In this document: positions 29,151-37,383 of the stretch, one piece after another | Position numbering within the stretch: position 1 is the stretch's first letter | How the letters are laid out: each line of letters starts with the position of its first letter | Assembly: GCF_030161635.1 (NCBI RefSeq) | Contig: NZ_BSUO01000001.1 | Span: 2,399,199-2,463,198 of the forward strand | Direction: 5' to 3' | DNA: 64,000 nt | Source: Mobilicoccus caccae | GTDB taxonomy: Bacteria; Actinomycetota; Actinomycetes; Actinomycetales; Dermatophilaceae | Notes under the pieces: generated by a model | Database searches by the model: none | Told to the model about the DNA's origin: nothing | Seen by the model: only the letters and a program-made list of their open reading frames with translations | Made by a program: the position numbers and the translations under genes

Positions 29151-30014
29151 ATGCTTCGTCAGCGCCTCGCAGCCGTCCTCGTCACCGTTCCACTCGCCCT
29201 CGTCGGCTGTTCCGCGAACGGGGGCGACTCCCCGCCGGCCCCCGCCGCCACGACCGGCGCCCAGGAGCCCGGGGCCTCTCCCAAGCCGGGTGACGAGGTC
29301 GATGCCGCGGCGTTCTTCGAGACGACGCAGAAGGCGATGCTGGAGGCCAAGACGTACGCCATGACGATGACCATGCAGACCGCCGGCGACACGATGACGA
29401 TGACCGGCACCGGCGACCTGTCCGACCAGAACCGCCCCAAGGCGGACATGACGATGTCGGCCGGCGGCGGCGCGGGCAAGATGCGCATGATCATGGACGG
29501 CGAGTCCGTCTTCATGCAGATGCCCGGCGTGGCCCAGGGCGGCAAGTTCGTCAAGATGCCGATCGAGGCGCTCAGCCAGGCGGGTGGACAGGACCTCAGC
29601 AAACTCATGAACCCGGCCGAGAACCTCAAGCTGACGCAGCAGGCCGTCGAGAAGGTCGTCTACCAGGGTCCTGAGGACACCGGCGGCGAGCAGTTGCAGC
29701 GCTACGCGGTGACGATGAACCCGCAGAAGCTGCAGGGCGGGCTCAACACCGCCGCGCCGACCGCCGGCGCCACGGCTGCGCCCGAGTCCATCCCCTACGA
29801 CGTGTGGGTCGACGACGCCAACCGCATGCGCAAGATGACGATGTCGCTGCAGGGCACCACCATGACGATGACGACCGACAAGTACGGCGAGAAGGTCGAC
29901 ATCGTCGCTCCCCCGGCGGCCTCCATCACCCAGATGCCGGGCCTGTCCGGACCGGCGCCGTCGGCACCCGCGAGCCCGTCGACGCCGGCGACGCCCGCGG
30001 CTCCGACGAGCTGA
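29151..30014 (+). CDS. Met/Thr-rich lipoprotein (LppX/LprAFG-like)
   Basis: Lipoprotein of 287 residues. The signal peptide ends at the lipobox LALVGC near residue 20. A proline/alanine linker precedes a beta-rich domain (about 45-265) with repeated Met-Thr segments: YAMTMTMQTAGDTMTMT, KADMTMSAGG, KMRMIMDGESVFMQMPG and MTMSLQGTTMTMTTDKYG. The fold pattern resembles LppX/LprG-type lipid-carrier lipoproteins of actinobacteria, but I cannot assign a substrate. The C-terminus is Pro/Ala/Ser-rich, likely a wall-spanning tail. ATG 29151 is nine bases after AAGGAG; an ATG three codons earlier is too close to it. It is divergent from smc. Confidence 0.75.
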   Translation: MLRQRLAAVLVTVPLALVGCSANGGDSPPAPAATTGAQEPGASPKPGDEVDAAAFFETTQKAMLEAKTYAMTMTMQTAGDTMTMTGTGDLSDQNRPKADMTMSAGGGAGKMRMIMDGESVFMQMPGVAQGGKFVKMPIEALSQAGGQDLSKLMNPAENLKLTQQAVEKVVYQGPEDTGGEQLQRYAVTMNPQKLQGGLNTAAPTAGATAAPESIPYDVWVDDANRMRKMTMSLQGTTMTMTTDKYGEKVDIVAPPAASITQMPGLSGPAPSAPASPSTPATPAAPTS

Positions 30015-30016
30015 CC

Positions 30017-30310
30017 TCAGGCCTCGGAGAAGCCGTCCAGGCCCTCGCGAGGCTCGCCCCACTGCGTCGTGCACGAGGTGACCCGTCCGGGGCGGCGGGT
30101 CGTGCTCGGGGACTCCCGCAGGAGTTCCTCCAGGCGCTGCACGTCGGCGCGGGGTCCCTGTGCACACACCTCGACACGCCCGTCGATGAGGTTGCGGGCG
30201 TACCCGGCCAGGCCGAGTTCGAGGGCCCGCGAGCGGGTCCACCAGCGGAAACCCACCCCTTGGACGGATCCGGACACGAAGACCGTCGCGCGGGCGATGT
30301 CGCTGCTCAT
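30017..30310 (-). CDS. acyP: Acylphosphatase
   Basis: Small cytosolic enzyme of 97 residues hydrolysing acyl phosphates. The signature VFVSGSVQGVGFRWWTRSRA contains the catalytic Arg22, and GYARNLIDGRVEV contains the catalytic Asn near 39. The length is typical. ATG 30310 is the family start. It converges on the lipoprotein gene with only 2 nt between the stops. Acylphosphatase next to smc is a conserved pairing in actinobacteria. Confidence 0.93.
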   Translation of the reverse strand: MSSDIARATVFVSGSVQGVGFRWWTRSRALELGLAGYARNLIDGRVEVCAQGPRADVQRLEELLRESPSTTRRPGRVTSCTTQWGEPREGLDGFSEA

Positions 30311-30573
30311 GCTGTCCACTCCTGGTGCGTCGGGGCCGCCCCCACGATAAGGCGGCGATCCACCTGAAACAGCACCTGAGGTCTGAGACAGCGGCGCACG
30401 CGCCCCTGTCTCGACGTCACGCCCTGTCCGAGATCGGCCCTGACCGCCGGCGGGGTGCACGACAACTAGCATCGAACCGGCGTCGCGATGATCGGCCGTC
30501 CTGGGAGATCGCCTGCACCGGCGCGGCTCCCGGCCGGAGTCACCGACGTCACGTCCACCCCTAGGAGGCCCCC

Positions 30574-31796
30574 GTGTCCCTGCTCGACCACGCCATCTGG
30601 TGGCACGTCTACCCGCTCGGCGCCACCGGCGCTCCGCTGCGCGATCACGCCCCGGACCAGGTCAAACACCGCCTGTCACGCCTGGAGCCGTGGCTCGACC
30701 ACGCCGTCGAACTCGGGTGTTCCGGCGTGCTGCTGGGGCCGGTGTTCGCCTCGACCTCGCACGGGTACGACACCCTGGACCACTTCCGGCTCGACCCCCG
30801 TCTGGGCGACGACGCGGACTGGGACGACTTCGTCGAGCAGGCCCACGGACGCGGGCTGGCGATCATGCTCGACGGCGTGTTCAACCACGTCGGCGCCGGC
30901 CACGAGCTGGTCGAGAAGGCGCGCTCGGGCGAGGCGGACGACGGTGGAGGCTCGATGATCCGGCTCGTCGACGGTCGCCCCGCGGACTGGGAGGGCCATG
31001 GCGACCTCGCCGAACTCGACCACGCCGATCCGCGGGTGGCCGACCTCGTGGAGTCGATCATGCTGCACTGGCTGCGCCGGGGAGCGGACGGCTGGCGCCT
31101 CGACGTCGCCTACGCCGTGCCGAGCGAGTTCTGGGCGAGGGTGCTGGGCCGGGTGCGCGCCGAGTTTCCCGACGCGATGTTCCTCGGCGAGGTGATCCAC
31201 GGCGACTACGCCGAGATCGCCGCCGCCGGCACGCTGGACTCGGTCACCCAGTACGAACTGTGGAAGGCGATCTGGAGTTCACTGGCCGACCGCAACATGT
31301 GGGAGCTCGCCGCCGCCCTCGAACGCCACGACGCGTTCTCGACGCAGACGATGATGCAGACCTTCGTCGGCAACCACGACGTCACCCGCATCGCCACCCG
31401 CGTGGGCGACGAGGGTGCCGCGCTCGCGGCCGTCGTCCTGCTCACGCTGCCGGGCATGCCGAGCATCTACTACGGCGACGAGCAGGGGTTCCGCGGCGAC
31501 AAGGGCGAGGGGTTCGCCACCGACGACGCGCTGCGTCCCGCGCTGCCCGACTCCCCCGCCGACCTCGCGCCCGAGGGCTGGTGGCTGCATCGGCTCTACC
31601 AGGCCCTGATCTCGGTGCGGCGACGCAACCCTGGATCACCCGCGGCGCGGTGAGCGTGGAGGAGAAGACCAACACCACGATCCACTACCGCGTCACGGGC
31701 GAGGACCACCGCCTCGACGTGCGGATCGACCTCGAGAACACCCCCTCGGTGCGGGTCGGCGTGGATGGGGACGAGGTCTTCACCTGGTCGCAGTGA
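30574..31796 (+). CDS. Alpha-amylase family (GH13) glycosidase, frameshifted
   Basis: GH13 enzyme of 407 residues after repair, with a TIM barrel. It opens AIWWHVYPLG; conserved region I is MLDGVFNH (98-105), region II DGWRLDVAY with nucleophile Asp177, region III MFLGEVIHG with acid/base Glu206, and region IV FVGNHDVTR with Asp269. LPGMPSIYYGDEQG follows. The frame breaks at the C run 31629-31631; one extra C gives RRRNPWITRGAV and a short C-terminal beta domain. It starts with GTG 30574 behind AGGAGG. No signal peptide is seen, so it acts inside the cell, perhaps on maltodextrins or trehalose-type sugars; specificity is not clear. Confidence 0.88.
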
Positions 31797-31841
31797 GCCA
31801 GGGGTGGTGATGGGCTGAGCCGGACGTGGCGATGAGCCCGG

Positions 31842-32438
31842 TCAGTGCGACGCTGCGGCGGGTGCCACCTCGAACGGGCGGTAGAGCCTCTGCCCTTCGT
31901 GCTGCACGTGCAGGGTGAGGGTGCCGAACTCCCAGCGCGGACGCACGTGCCCTCCGGTGAGGATCTCGGCCGTGACGTCCAACGCCGGAGCACCGATCTC
32001 GGTGACGTGCTCGATGGCCGAGGCCTCGACGATCTGGCCGACGGTCATCGTGCCGACGAGGGATTCGACGCCGGGAAAGTGGACGCAGCGCCCCGCGATC
32101 CGCAGCAGCCGTTCGTCGATGGCCGCCCTGGTGGCCACGAGAGCGTGACCGTCGCCCACGGAGTGACGTCCGACGGTGCACGCGAGGGCGCCGTGCCGAC
32201 GCACCACGGCCGAGCACATGCGCCACAGCTGCCACTCCTGGGCGCCCGCCCCCGAGATCGTCGCGACGACGTGCAGGTCGCCGGCGGCCGTGATGATCCG
32301 GTGGGTGTCGACGAAGAGGAGTCCGGGGTCCACGCCCACGGATCTCGCCTCGGCCACCACGTCGTCGGCGAAGCAGTCGGCGCGGGTCCGGGCGACGGGC
32401 CCGAGATCGATCCCGGCGACGGGGAGCATCGAACGCAC
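31842..32438 (-). CDS. Hypothetical protein
   Basis: Protein of 198 residues that I do not recognise. It is soluble, with mixed helix and strand character, one Cys near 22 and another near 78, and a His-containing C-terminal half (TLTLHVQHEGQRLYRPFEV). No HTH, signal peptide or membrane helix is visible. GTG 32438 has GGGAGGG six bases upstream. It converges on the GH13 gene (45 nt gap) and is divergent from the Gfo/Idh gene. Composition is like its neighbours, so recent transfer is not suggested. Confidence 0.65.
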   Translation of the reverse strand: MRSMLPVAGIDLGPVARTRADCFADDVVAEARSVGVDPGLLFVDTHRIITAAGDLHVVATISGAGAQEWQLWRMCSAVVRRHGALACTVGRHSVGDGHALVATRAAIDERLLRIAGRCVHFPGVESLVGTMTVGQIVEASAIEHVTEIGAPALDVTAEILTGGHVRPRWEFGTLTLHVQHEGQRLYRPFEVAPAAASH

Positions 32439-32602
32439 GAATGACCCTCCCCCGCTTCCGATGGAAATTCCACTGTGAACGTGCTGGTGGACCGCACGCG
32501 TGCATCGACGTGAACGACACGTGAACGACGCACCGCGGTCTCCTCGACTTCGCCCGGGGGCGGCCGGATCGGTCGCCGGTGGGTGGGCCTACGGTGGCGC
32601 CC

Positions 32603-33580
32603 ATGAGCATCGGTTGGGGTTTCATCGGAGCCGGACGCTTCACACCGAAGGTGGTGGGGGCTGTGGCCGAGGCCGACGGGCACGATGTCGTTCGCATCGG
32701 CGCGCGAGACGTCGATCGCGCCCGGGCCATCGCCGACGATGTCGGCGCGGCGGCCGGCACCTATGAGGACGTGTGGTCCGACGATCGGGTCGACGTCGTG
32801 CACATCACCACCACCCATCCCTTCCACGAGGAGCAGGCCCTCGCGACCATCGCGGCGGGCAAGGCCGTCGTCGTCGAGAAGCCGCTGGCGCTGCATCCCG
32901 CCTCCGCCGAGCGCATCGCCGACGCGGCCCGCGACGCCGGGGTGTTCGCCATGGAGGCCATGTGGTTGCGGCATCAACCCCTCATCCGCGAGGTCATGGA
33001 CCTGGCCCGCTCCGGTGAGATCGGGGAGGTGGTCTCGGTCCAGGCCGACTTCGGGGTCTCCACCTCCTACGACCCGAACGACCGCCTCTTCGACCTCGAC
33101 AACGGCGGCGGCGCACTCATGGACCTCGGGGTCTACGCCGCGGCGTTCGCCTGGCCCTTCCTCGGTGCTCCCGACGTCGTGCAGGCCACCGGGCGGCTCA
33201 CCCCCGAGGGGTCGGATCTCACGGCCGCCATGCAGTGGGGGTATGCCGACGGCCGCTTCGCCCAGCTCACCTCGACCTTCACCTCCCCCAGCCCCGGGCG
33301 CGCCCTCGTCACGGGCACCCGCGGCTGGATCGACGTCGACCCGCACTTCGCCAAGGGGCCCACCCTGGCCCGCGTGCACTCCGGCGGAACCACGCGGGAA
33401 CTGCGGGCGCCCTCACGCCGCTACGTCGACCAGGTCGAGGAGGTCGGGAGATGCCTGGAGGCCGGGCTGCTCGAGAGCCCGCATGTGCCGCTCGCCGACT
33501 CGATCGGCGTGATCGACGTGCTCGCCCGGGCGCGGGCCGAGCTCGGCGTGCGCTACCCCGGCGAGCCGGCCTTCACCTGA
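32603..33580 (+). CDS. Gfo/Idh/MocA family oxidoreductase
   Basis: NAD(P)-dependent oxidoreductase of 325 residues, typically acting on sugars or inositol-type compounds. The Rossmann motif is GFIGAGRF at 6-13, and the family EKP motif is at 92-94 in VVVEKPLAL; GGGALMDLGVYAA near 172 carries the conserved Asp and Tyr region of the catalytic domain. Substrate is unknown. Its last 23 codons lie in the left copy of the 221-bp direct repeat, and a second copy of this 3' end lies at 34674-34744. In the ancestral arrangement its stop directly abutted that of mutM. Confidence 0.9.
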   Translation: MSIGWGFIGAGRFTPKVVGAVAEADGHDVVRIGARDVDRARAIADDVGAAAGTYEDVWSDDRVDVVHITTTHPFHEEQALATIAAGKAVVVEKPLALHPASAERIADAARDAGVFAMEAMWLRHQPLIREVMDLARSGEIGEVVSVQADFGVSTSYDPNDRLFDLDNGGGALMDLGVYAAAFAWPFLGAPDVVQATGRLTPEGSDLTAAMQWGYADGRFAQLTSTFTSPSPGRALVTGTRGWIDVDPHFAKGPTLARVHSGGTTRELRAPSRRYVDQVEEVGRCLEAGLLESPHVPLADSIGVIDVLARARAELGVRYPGEPAFT

Positions 33581-33730
33581 TCAGACGCGGGAGGCGCGTG
33601 GCCGCGGCTGGCAGCGAGGGCAGGAGAAGGAACTCCGGTTCATGAAGATCTCGCGCCGGATCGGTGTGCCGCACCGCCGGCAGGGTTGGCCTGCCCGGCC
33701 GTAGGCCGCGAGGGACCGCTCGAAGTAGCC
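33510..33730. repeat. Direct repeat, left copy (221 bp, 96% identical to 34674-34894)
   Basis: It contains the last 23 codons of the Gfo/Idh gene followed directly by the last 49 codons of mutM in reverse. Aligning it by eye with 34674-34894 gives equal length, no gaps and 8 mismatches. Three of the mismatches are synonymous changes in adjacent mutM codons. Confidence 0.93.
33581..33730 (-). pseudogene. mutM: mutM 3' fragment (zinc-finger end)
   Basis: Encodes only the C-terminal zinc finger of Fpg/Mut[20 protein letters not shown], then RNRSSF-type residues and [13 protein letters not shown]. All four zinc cysteines remain. Homology stops at 33731 and the catalytic domain is absent. It differs from the intact gene by two amino acids, while other base changes are silent, so it was under selection until recently. 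Confidence 0.88.
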
Positions 33731-33753
33731 CCGTCGCTCTATTGCGTTCGCTT

Positions 33754-33770
33754 CGAATAATGCGAATAAT
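33754..33770. promoter_or_regulatory. Direct repeat CGAATAAT x2 before antitoxin gene (operator/promoter)
   Basis: CGAATAAT occurs at 33754 and 33763, 9 bp apart, in the only AT-rich stretch here, 22 nt upstream of the antitoxin ATG. TTGCGT at 33742 could serve as -35. Toxin-antitoxin operons are normally autorepressed at such sites; that role is inferred. Confidence 0.45.
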
Positions 33771-33791
33771 CGTGGTGAGAGAGGAGCCACC

Positions 33792-34247
33792 ATGACAACC
33801 CTGACACTCGCGGCCATCCAGCCTGACGAGTCCGACATCAACACGGCCGTCGAGGCGCTGCCGCACGTCAAGGAGTACCTCGCCACCCACACCGACAGCG
33901 TCATGCGGCTCGTCGTCGCCGACGAACCCGAGGAGATCCTCGTCGTCCCTCGGGGCGCGGTCGAGCTCCTCGCCCGCGTGCTCGGGCACATGGCAGCCGG
34001 AGAGGGTGTTTCGGTCGTGCCTGCCCACGCCGAGCTCACCACCCAGCAGGCCGCCGAACTGCTCAACGTCAGCCGGCCCTACCTGATCGGTCTGCTCGAC
34101 GTCGGCGACATCGAGTACCGCAAGGTGGGCAAGCACCGCCGGATCAAGGCCCAGTCCCTGATGGCCTACATGGCCCGGGACGAGCAGGAACGTCGGGAGG
34201 CCGCCGACGAACTCACTCGACTGAACCAAGAGATGGGTCTGCTCTGA
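33792..34247 (+). CDS. Antitoxin with excisionase-type HTH
   Basis: Protein of 151 residues with a C-terminal MerR/excisionase-like helix-turn-helix: [20 protein letters not shown] (about 81-100) then [17 protein letters not shown]. The N-terminal 80 residues include [18 protein letters not shown]. This two-part design is common in antitoxins encoded before PIN-domain toxins in actinobacteria. GAGAGGAG lies upstream of the ATG. Its stop is separated from the toxin GTG by one base, so the two are coupled. It lies between two 221-bp repeats, suggesting recent acquisition as a unit. Confidence 0.8.
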   Translation: MTTLTLAAIQPDESDINTAVEALPHVKEYLATHTDSVMRLVVADEPEEILVVPRGAVELLARVLGHMAAGEGVSVVPAHAELTTQQAAELLNVSRPYLIGLLDVGDIEYRKVGKHRRIKAQSLMAYMARDEQERREAADELTRLNQEMGLL

Positions 34248-34248
34248 G

Positions 34249-34581
34249 GTGGCCTTCGTCGTTCTCTACGACGCCAACGTGCTCTACCCGAGCACACTCC
34301 GAGACCTGTTGATCCGCGTCGGCCAGGCTGAACTCGTCCACGCCAGGTGGACCGACGACATCCTCGACGAGGTCTTTCGCAACCTGATCGTGAACCGGCC
34401 CGACCTCGACACGCAGAGGCTGGCCCGTACCCGCAAGCTGATGAATCGGGCCGTTCGCGACTCCGCGGCCGTCCAGCGCATCGCAGACTCACGCGAACGT
34501 CCGCCGGCGTCGTTCGCCGACGTCCTCGCCATGCTCGAACGCGACGGCCTGGTGGAATCATCAGCCGCGCTCCGCCAGTGA
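34249..34581 (+). CDS. PIN-domain toxin with internal deletion
   Basis: VapC-like PIN protein of 110 residues; full-length relatives have about 180. The start VLYDANVLYPSTLRDLL carries the first active-site Asp, and ARWTDDILDEVFRNL carries the conserved Glu. RTRKLMNRAVRDS, normally followed by the DPDDRHVLAAA and TxNxxDFP segments with the remaining acidic residues, instead runs directly into PPASFADVLAMLERDGLV, the usual C-terminus. About 70 residues seem to be lost in frame, so ribonuclease activity is unlikely. Start GTG 34249 is coupled to the antitoxin. The deletion is inferred from family memory. Confidence 0.7.
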   Translation: MAFVVLYDANVLYPSTLRDLLIRVGQAELVHARWTDDILDEVFRNLIVNRPDLDTQRLARTRKLMNRAVRDSAAVQRIADSRERPPASFADVLAMLERDGLVESSAALRQ

Positions 34582-34673
34582 GTGCTGGTGCGTCGCATGC
34601 TTGGTCGGGGTGAGGCTGAAACACCACGCAGGTGAGCGCCCCAGGGAATCCGGGCAGAGGCGGGGCTGTCAGA

Positions 34674-34894
34674 TGATCGACGTGCTCGCCCGGGCGCGGG
34701 CCGAACTCGGCGTGCGCTACCCCGGCGAGCCGGACCTCACCTGATCAGACGCGGGAGACGCGTGGCCGCGGCTGGCAGCGAGGGCAGGAGAAGGAACTCC
34801 GGTTCATGAACATCTCGCGCCGGATCGGTGTGCCGCACCGCCGGCAGGGTTGCCCGGCTCGGCCGTAGGCCGCGAGGGACCGCTCGAAGTAGCC
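34674..34894. repeat. Direct repeat, right copy (221 bp)
   Basis: Right partner of 33510-33730. It holds a 23-codon 3' fragment of the Gfo/Idh gene (34674-34744, ending GEPDLT instead of GEPAFT) and the true 3' end of mutM. The offset between copies is 1164 bp, which is the size of one repeat plus the toxin-antitoxin segment. Confidence 0.93.
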
Positions 34895-35626
34895 GCTGTT
34901 GCCGTTGACGTTGACGTACAGCGCGTCGAAGCTCGTGCCGCCGGCGTCCAGGGCCGCGGCCATGACCTCCTGGGCGTGCACGAGCAGACGTACGAGTGCG
35001 GGCTTGGTCAGCCGATCCGCCGGACGTTCCCCGTGGATCCCGGCGCGCCACAGCGACTCGTCGGCGTAGATGTTGCCGATGCCCGAGACCGTGCCCTGGT
35101 CCAGCAGGATCCGCTTGATGCCACTGGATCGGCGCTTGATCGCCGGGGCGAGGAGCGCGGGATCGAAGACCGTCTCGAACGGGTCGGGGGCGATGTGCCT
35201 CACCGCGTCGGGGATGCCGTGGCGGTGCTCGCCGGACCACGGGTCGTCGATGAGGTCGTGCAACGCCAGACCGCCGAACGTCCGCTGGTCGACGAACCGC
35301 AGCTCGGGACCGTCGTCGTCGAAGGAGAACGTCGCGTGCTGATGGGCCCGCGCGGGGGCATCGGCGTGCTCGACGAGCATCTGCCCGCTCATCCCGAGGT
35401 GGACGACCAGTCCCTCACCACCGTCGAGGGCGAGCCACAGGTACTTTCCGCGACGATCGGCGGCGAGAACCTCCCGGCCGACGAGGCGATAGCTCAGATC
35501 CCCCGGGCCGGCGACGTGCCGCCGCGCCACACGGCTCCCGCGCAACACGGCGTCGGAGATCCGCCGCCCCACCACATGGGCGTCGAGGCCGCGGCGGACG
35601 ACCTCGACCTCCGGGAGTTCAGGCAC
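34745..35626 (-). CDS. mutM: Formamidopyrimidine-DNA glycosylase
   Basis: Base-excision repair glycosylase/AP lyase of 293 residues removing 8-oxoguanine. It starts [13 protein letters not shown], with Pro2 the catalytic nucleophile and Glu3 after Met removal. The helix-two-turn-helix block is [13 protein letters not shown] near 175, and the C-terminal zinc finger has two CxxC pairs, CRRC and CPRC. The start is GTG 35626, overlapping the rnc stop by 8 nt, as expected for the rpmF-rnc-mutM operon; longer frames upstream are rejected. Its 3' end is duplicated at 33581. Confidence 0.96.
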   Translation of the reverse strand: MPELPEVEVVRRGLDAHVVGRRISDAVLRGSRVARRHVAGPGDLSYRLVGREVLAADRRGKYLWLALDGGEGLVVHLGMSGQMLVEHADAPARAHQHATFSFDDDGPELRFVDQRTFGGLALHDLIDDPWSGEHRHGIPDAVRHIAPDPFETVFDPALLAPAIKRRSSGIKRILLDQGTVSGIGNIYADESLWRAGIHGERPADRLTKPALVRLLVHAQEVMAAALDAGGTSFDALYVNVNGNSGYFERSLAAYGRAGQPCRRCGTPIRREMFMNRSSFSCPRCQPRPRVSRV

Positions 35627-36392
35627 GCTCCGGAGGCACCTCGGCCGACAGCACGGCATCGGCCCGGCGGGTCAACTCGGTCCACGCCGCCTGGGCCGCC
35701 TGCTGCTCGGCCTCCTTCTTGCTGCGACCGGTGCCCTGCCCCAGGCCCTCGTCGCCGACGACGGCGGTGGCCGTGAACACCTTCTCGTGGTCCGGCCCCT
35801 CCTCGGTCACCCGGTACTCGGGCATCCGGTACCCGTTGGAGGCCGCGAGTTCCTGCAGGCTCGTCTTCCAGTCCAGACCCGCGCCGAGGCGCGTGGAACT
35901 GGCGAGTAGCGGGTCGATGAGGTGGTGGACGAAGACGCGCGCCCGCTCCAGGCCCTCGGCCAGGTACACGGTGCCGAAGAGCGCCTCCATCGTGTCGGCC
36001 AGGATGGACGCCTTCTCGCGGCCGCCCGTGGTCTCCTCGCCGCGACCCAGCAGCAGGTAGTCACCCACGTCGAGCGTGCGCGCCGCCTGCGCGAGGGCGC
36101 GCATGTTGACCACGGCCGCCCGCAGCTTGGCCAGTTGTCCCTCGGCCATGTCGGGGTGATCGGCGTACAGGGACTCGGTGACGACGAGGCCCAACACCGA
36201 GTCGCCGAGGAACTCCAGGCGCTCGTTGTTGGGCACGCCACCGTTCTCGTACGCGTACGAGCGGTGTGTCAGAGCATGACGGAGCAGCGCCTCGTCGAGA
36301 CGCACACCGATGATCCCCTCGATGTCGGAGGCGAGGTCGGCCGGCGGCCTGGGGCCGCTCTGACCGGTCCTCGATCCGTCCTTGACACCCAT
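35619..36392 (-). CDS. rnc: Ribonuclease III
   Basis: Double-strand-specific endoribonuclease of 257 residues, acting in rRNA processing. The RNase III signature [13 protein letters not shown] is at 56-68 with the catalytic acidic residues, a second site is [12 protein letters not shown] near 140, and a dsRNA-binding domain occupies about 185-255 ([31 protein letters not shown]). ATG 36392 gives the usual length. It lies 11 nt after rpmF and overlaps mutM, a conserved operon order. Confidence 0.97.
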   Translation of the reverse strand: MGVKDGSRTGQSGPRPPADLASDIEGIIGVRLDEALLRHALTHRSYAYENGGVPNNERLEFLGDSVLGLVVTESLYADHPDMAEGQLAKLRAAVVNMRALAQAARTLDVGDYLLLGRGEETTGGREKASILADTMEALFGTVYLAEGLERARVFVHHLIDPLLASSTRLGAGLDWKTSLQELAASNGYRMPEYRVTEEGPDHEKVFTATAVVGDEGLGQGTGRSKKEAEQQAAQAAWTELTRRADAVLSAEVPPERA

Positions 36393-36403
36393 CAGGGGCC
36401 GGC

Positions 36404-36598
36404 TCAGTTCTGGAGCTCGGAGCGCTCCGCCTCCGGGTAGTGGCGCCCGGCGTAGGTGCCGCAGGAGGCGCAGGCCATGTGCGGCTGCTTGGGCGAGGCG
36501 CAGCGGGGGCACGACGTCAGCGTGGTCGCCGTCGTCTTCCACTGGGCGCGACGCGAACGGGTGTTGGAGCGCGACATCTTCCGCTTCGGGACGGCCAC
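36404..36598 (-). CDS. rpmF: 50S ribosomal protein L32
   Basis: Large-subunit ribosomal protein of 64 residues. It begins [19 protein letters not shown], the L32 N-terminus, and keeps a zinc-binding set: CPRC near 31 and CASC near 44. It therefore looks like the zinc-containing version. GTG 36598 starts one base after the DUF177 stop, a pairing (yceD-rpmF) conserved across bacteria. It lies in a larger frame of another reading and is easily missed. Confidence 0.96.
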   Translation of the reverse strand: MAVPKRKMSRSNTRSRRAQWKTTATTLTSCPRCASPKQPHMACASCGTYAGRHYPEAERSELQN

Positions 36599-36599
36599 G

Positions 36600-37175
36600 T
36601 CAGTTCCTCTTCTCTTCGGTGTCGGCCTCCGCCAGGGTCTGCAGCGCAGCCCAGCGGGGGTCGATCGCTTCGTGCTGGTGGGTCGGGTCGTCGGCGAGGC
36701 GCTGGCCGCACTCGGAGCAGAGTCCGGGGCAGTCCTGCCTGCAGACGGGTTGGAACGGCAGTGTGGGCACCACCGCATCCCGGAGCACGGGCTCCAGGTC
36801 GAGCAGGTCGCCCTCCATGAGGGTCGGTGAGTCCTCGTCCTCGTCGTCGCCGACCTCGCGGTGGTGGGCCGCGCGATCGGGGTAGGCGAACAACTCCTGG
36901 AAGGTGACGTCGACGGGGTACTCGAGGTCGTCCAGGCACCGCACGCACGCACCGGAGGCGGTGGCGTGCACGGTGCCGCTGGCGAGGACACCCTCCATGA
37001 CCGACTCCAGTCGGAGGTCGACCTCGAGCGGCTTGCCCTCGGGGACGGCCAGCACGTCGGTGCCGAAGTCGACGGGAGCCGGCGCGTCGACCGACTCCTC
37101 CACCATCGCGCCGGGTCGACGCACGAGACGCCTGGTGTCGATCACCAGGGCGCTGTCGCGCGTGGAGCTGGTCAT
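36600..37175 (-). CDS. DUF177 (YceD) family protein
   Basis: Protein of 191 residues of the YceD/DUF177 family, encoded before rpmF in most bacteria and linked to 23S rRNA metabolism in plants and bacteria. It has GACVRCLDDLEYPVDV near 77 and a Cys-rich C-terminal block, CRQDCPGLCSECGQ near 146, followed by DPRWAALQTL, the diagnostic closing motif. The four cysteines of the latter suggest metal binding. ATG 37175 follows a short leader. It appears to head the segment running to mutM. Confidence 0.93.
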   Translation of the reverse strand: MTSSTRDSALVIDTRRLVRRPGAMVEESVDAPAPVDFGTDVLAVPEGKPLEVDLRLESVMEGVLASGTVHATASGACVRCLDDLEYPVDVTFQELFAYPDRAAHHREVGDDEDEDSPTLMEGDLLDLEPVLRDAVVPTLPFQPVCRQDCPGLCSECGQRLADDPTHQHEAIDPRWAALQTLAEADTEEKRN

Positions 37176-37383
37176 GATGGGTCTGCCTTCGACGATCGGG
37201 GCTGGTTTCGGGGTCTCGCAGGCACGGCGAAAGACGACGTACGGGACCGACCGTCAACTCTAGCGGAGCAGGCCGTGAGAGTCACAACCGGCGCGACCCG
37301 CCCACGACCGGCCGACGGCGTCGTTCGGCTGCGACGACCTCCGCCGCAGACCTCGCAGCCGGCCCGATCGAGGCAGTGCGGCG

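Noticed and set aside
33581..34894. Insertion sequence or integron
   Set aside because: No transposase, integrase, terminal inverted repeats or short target duplication; the flanking repeats are coding ends of host genes.
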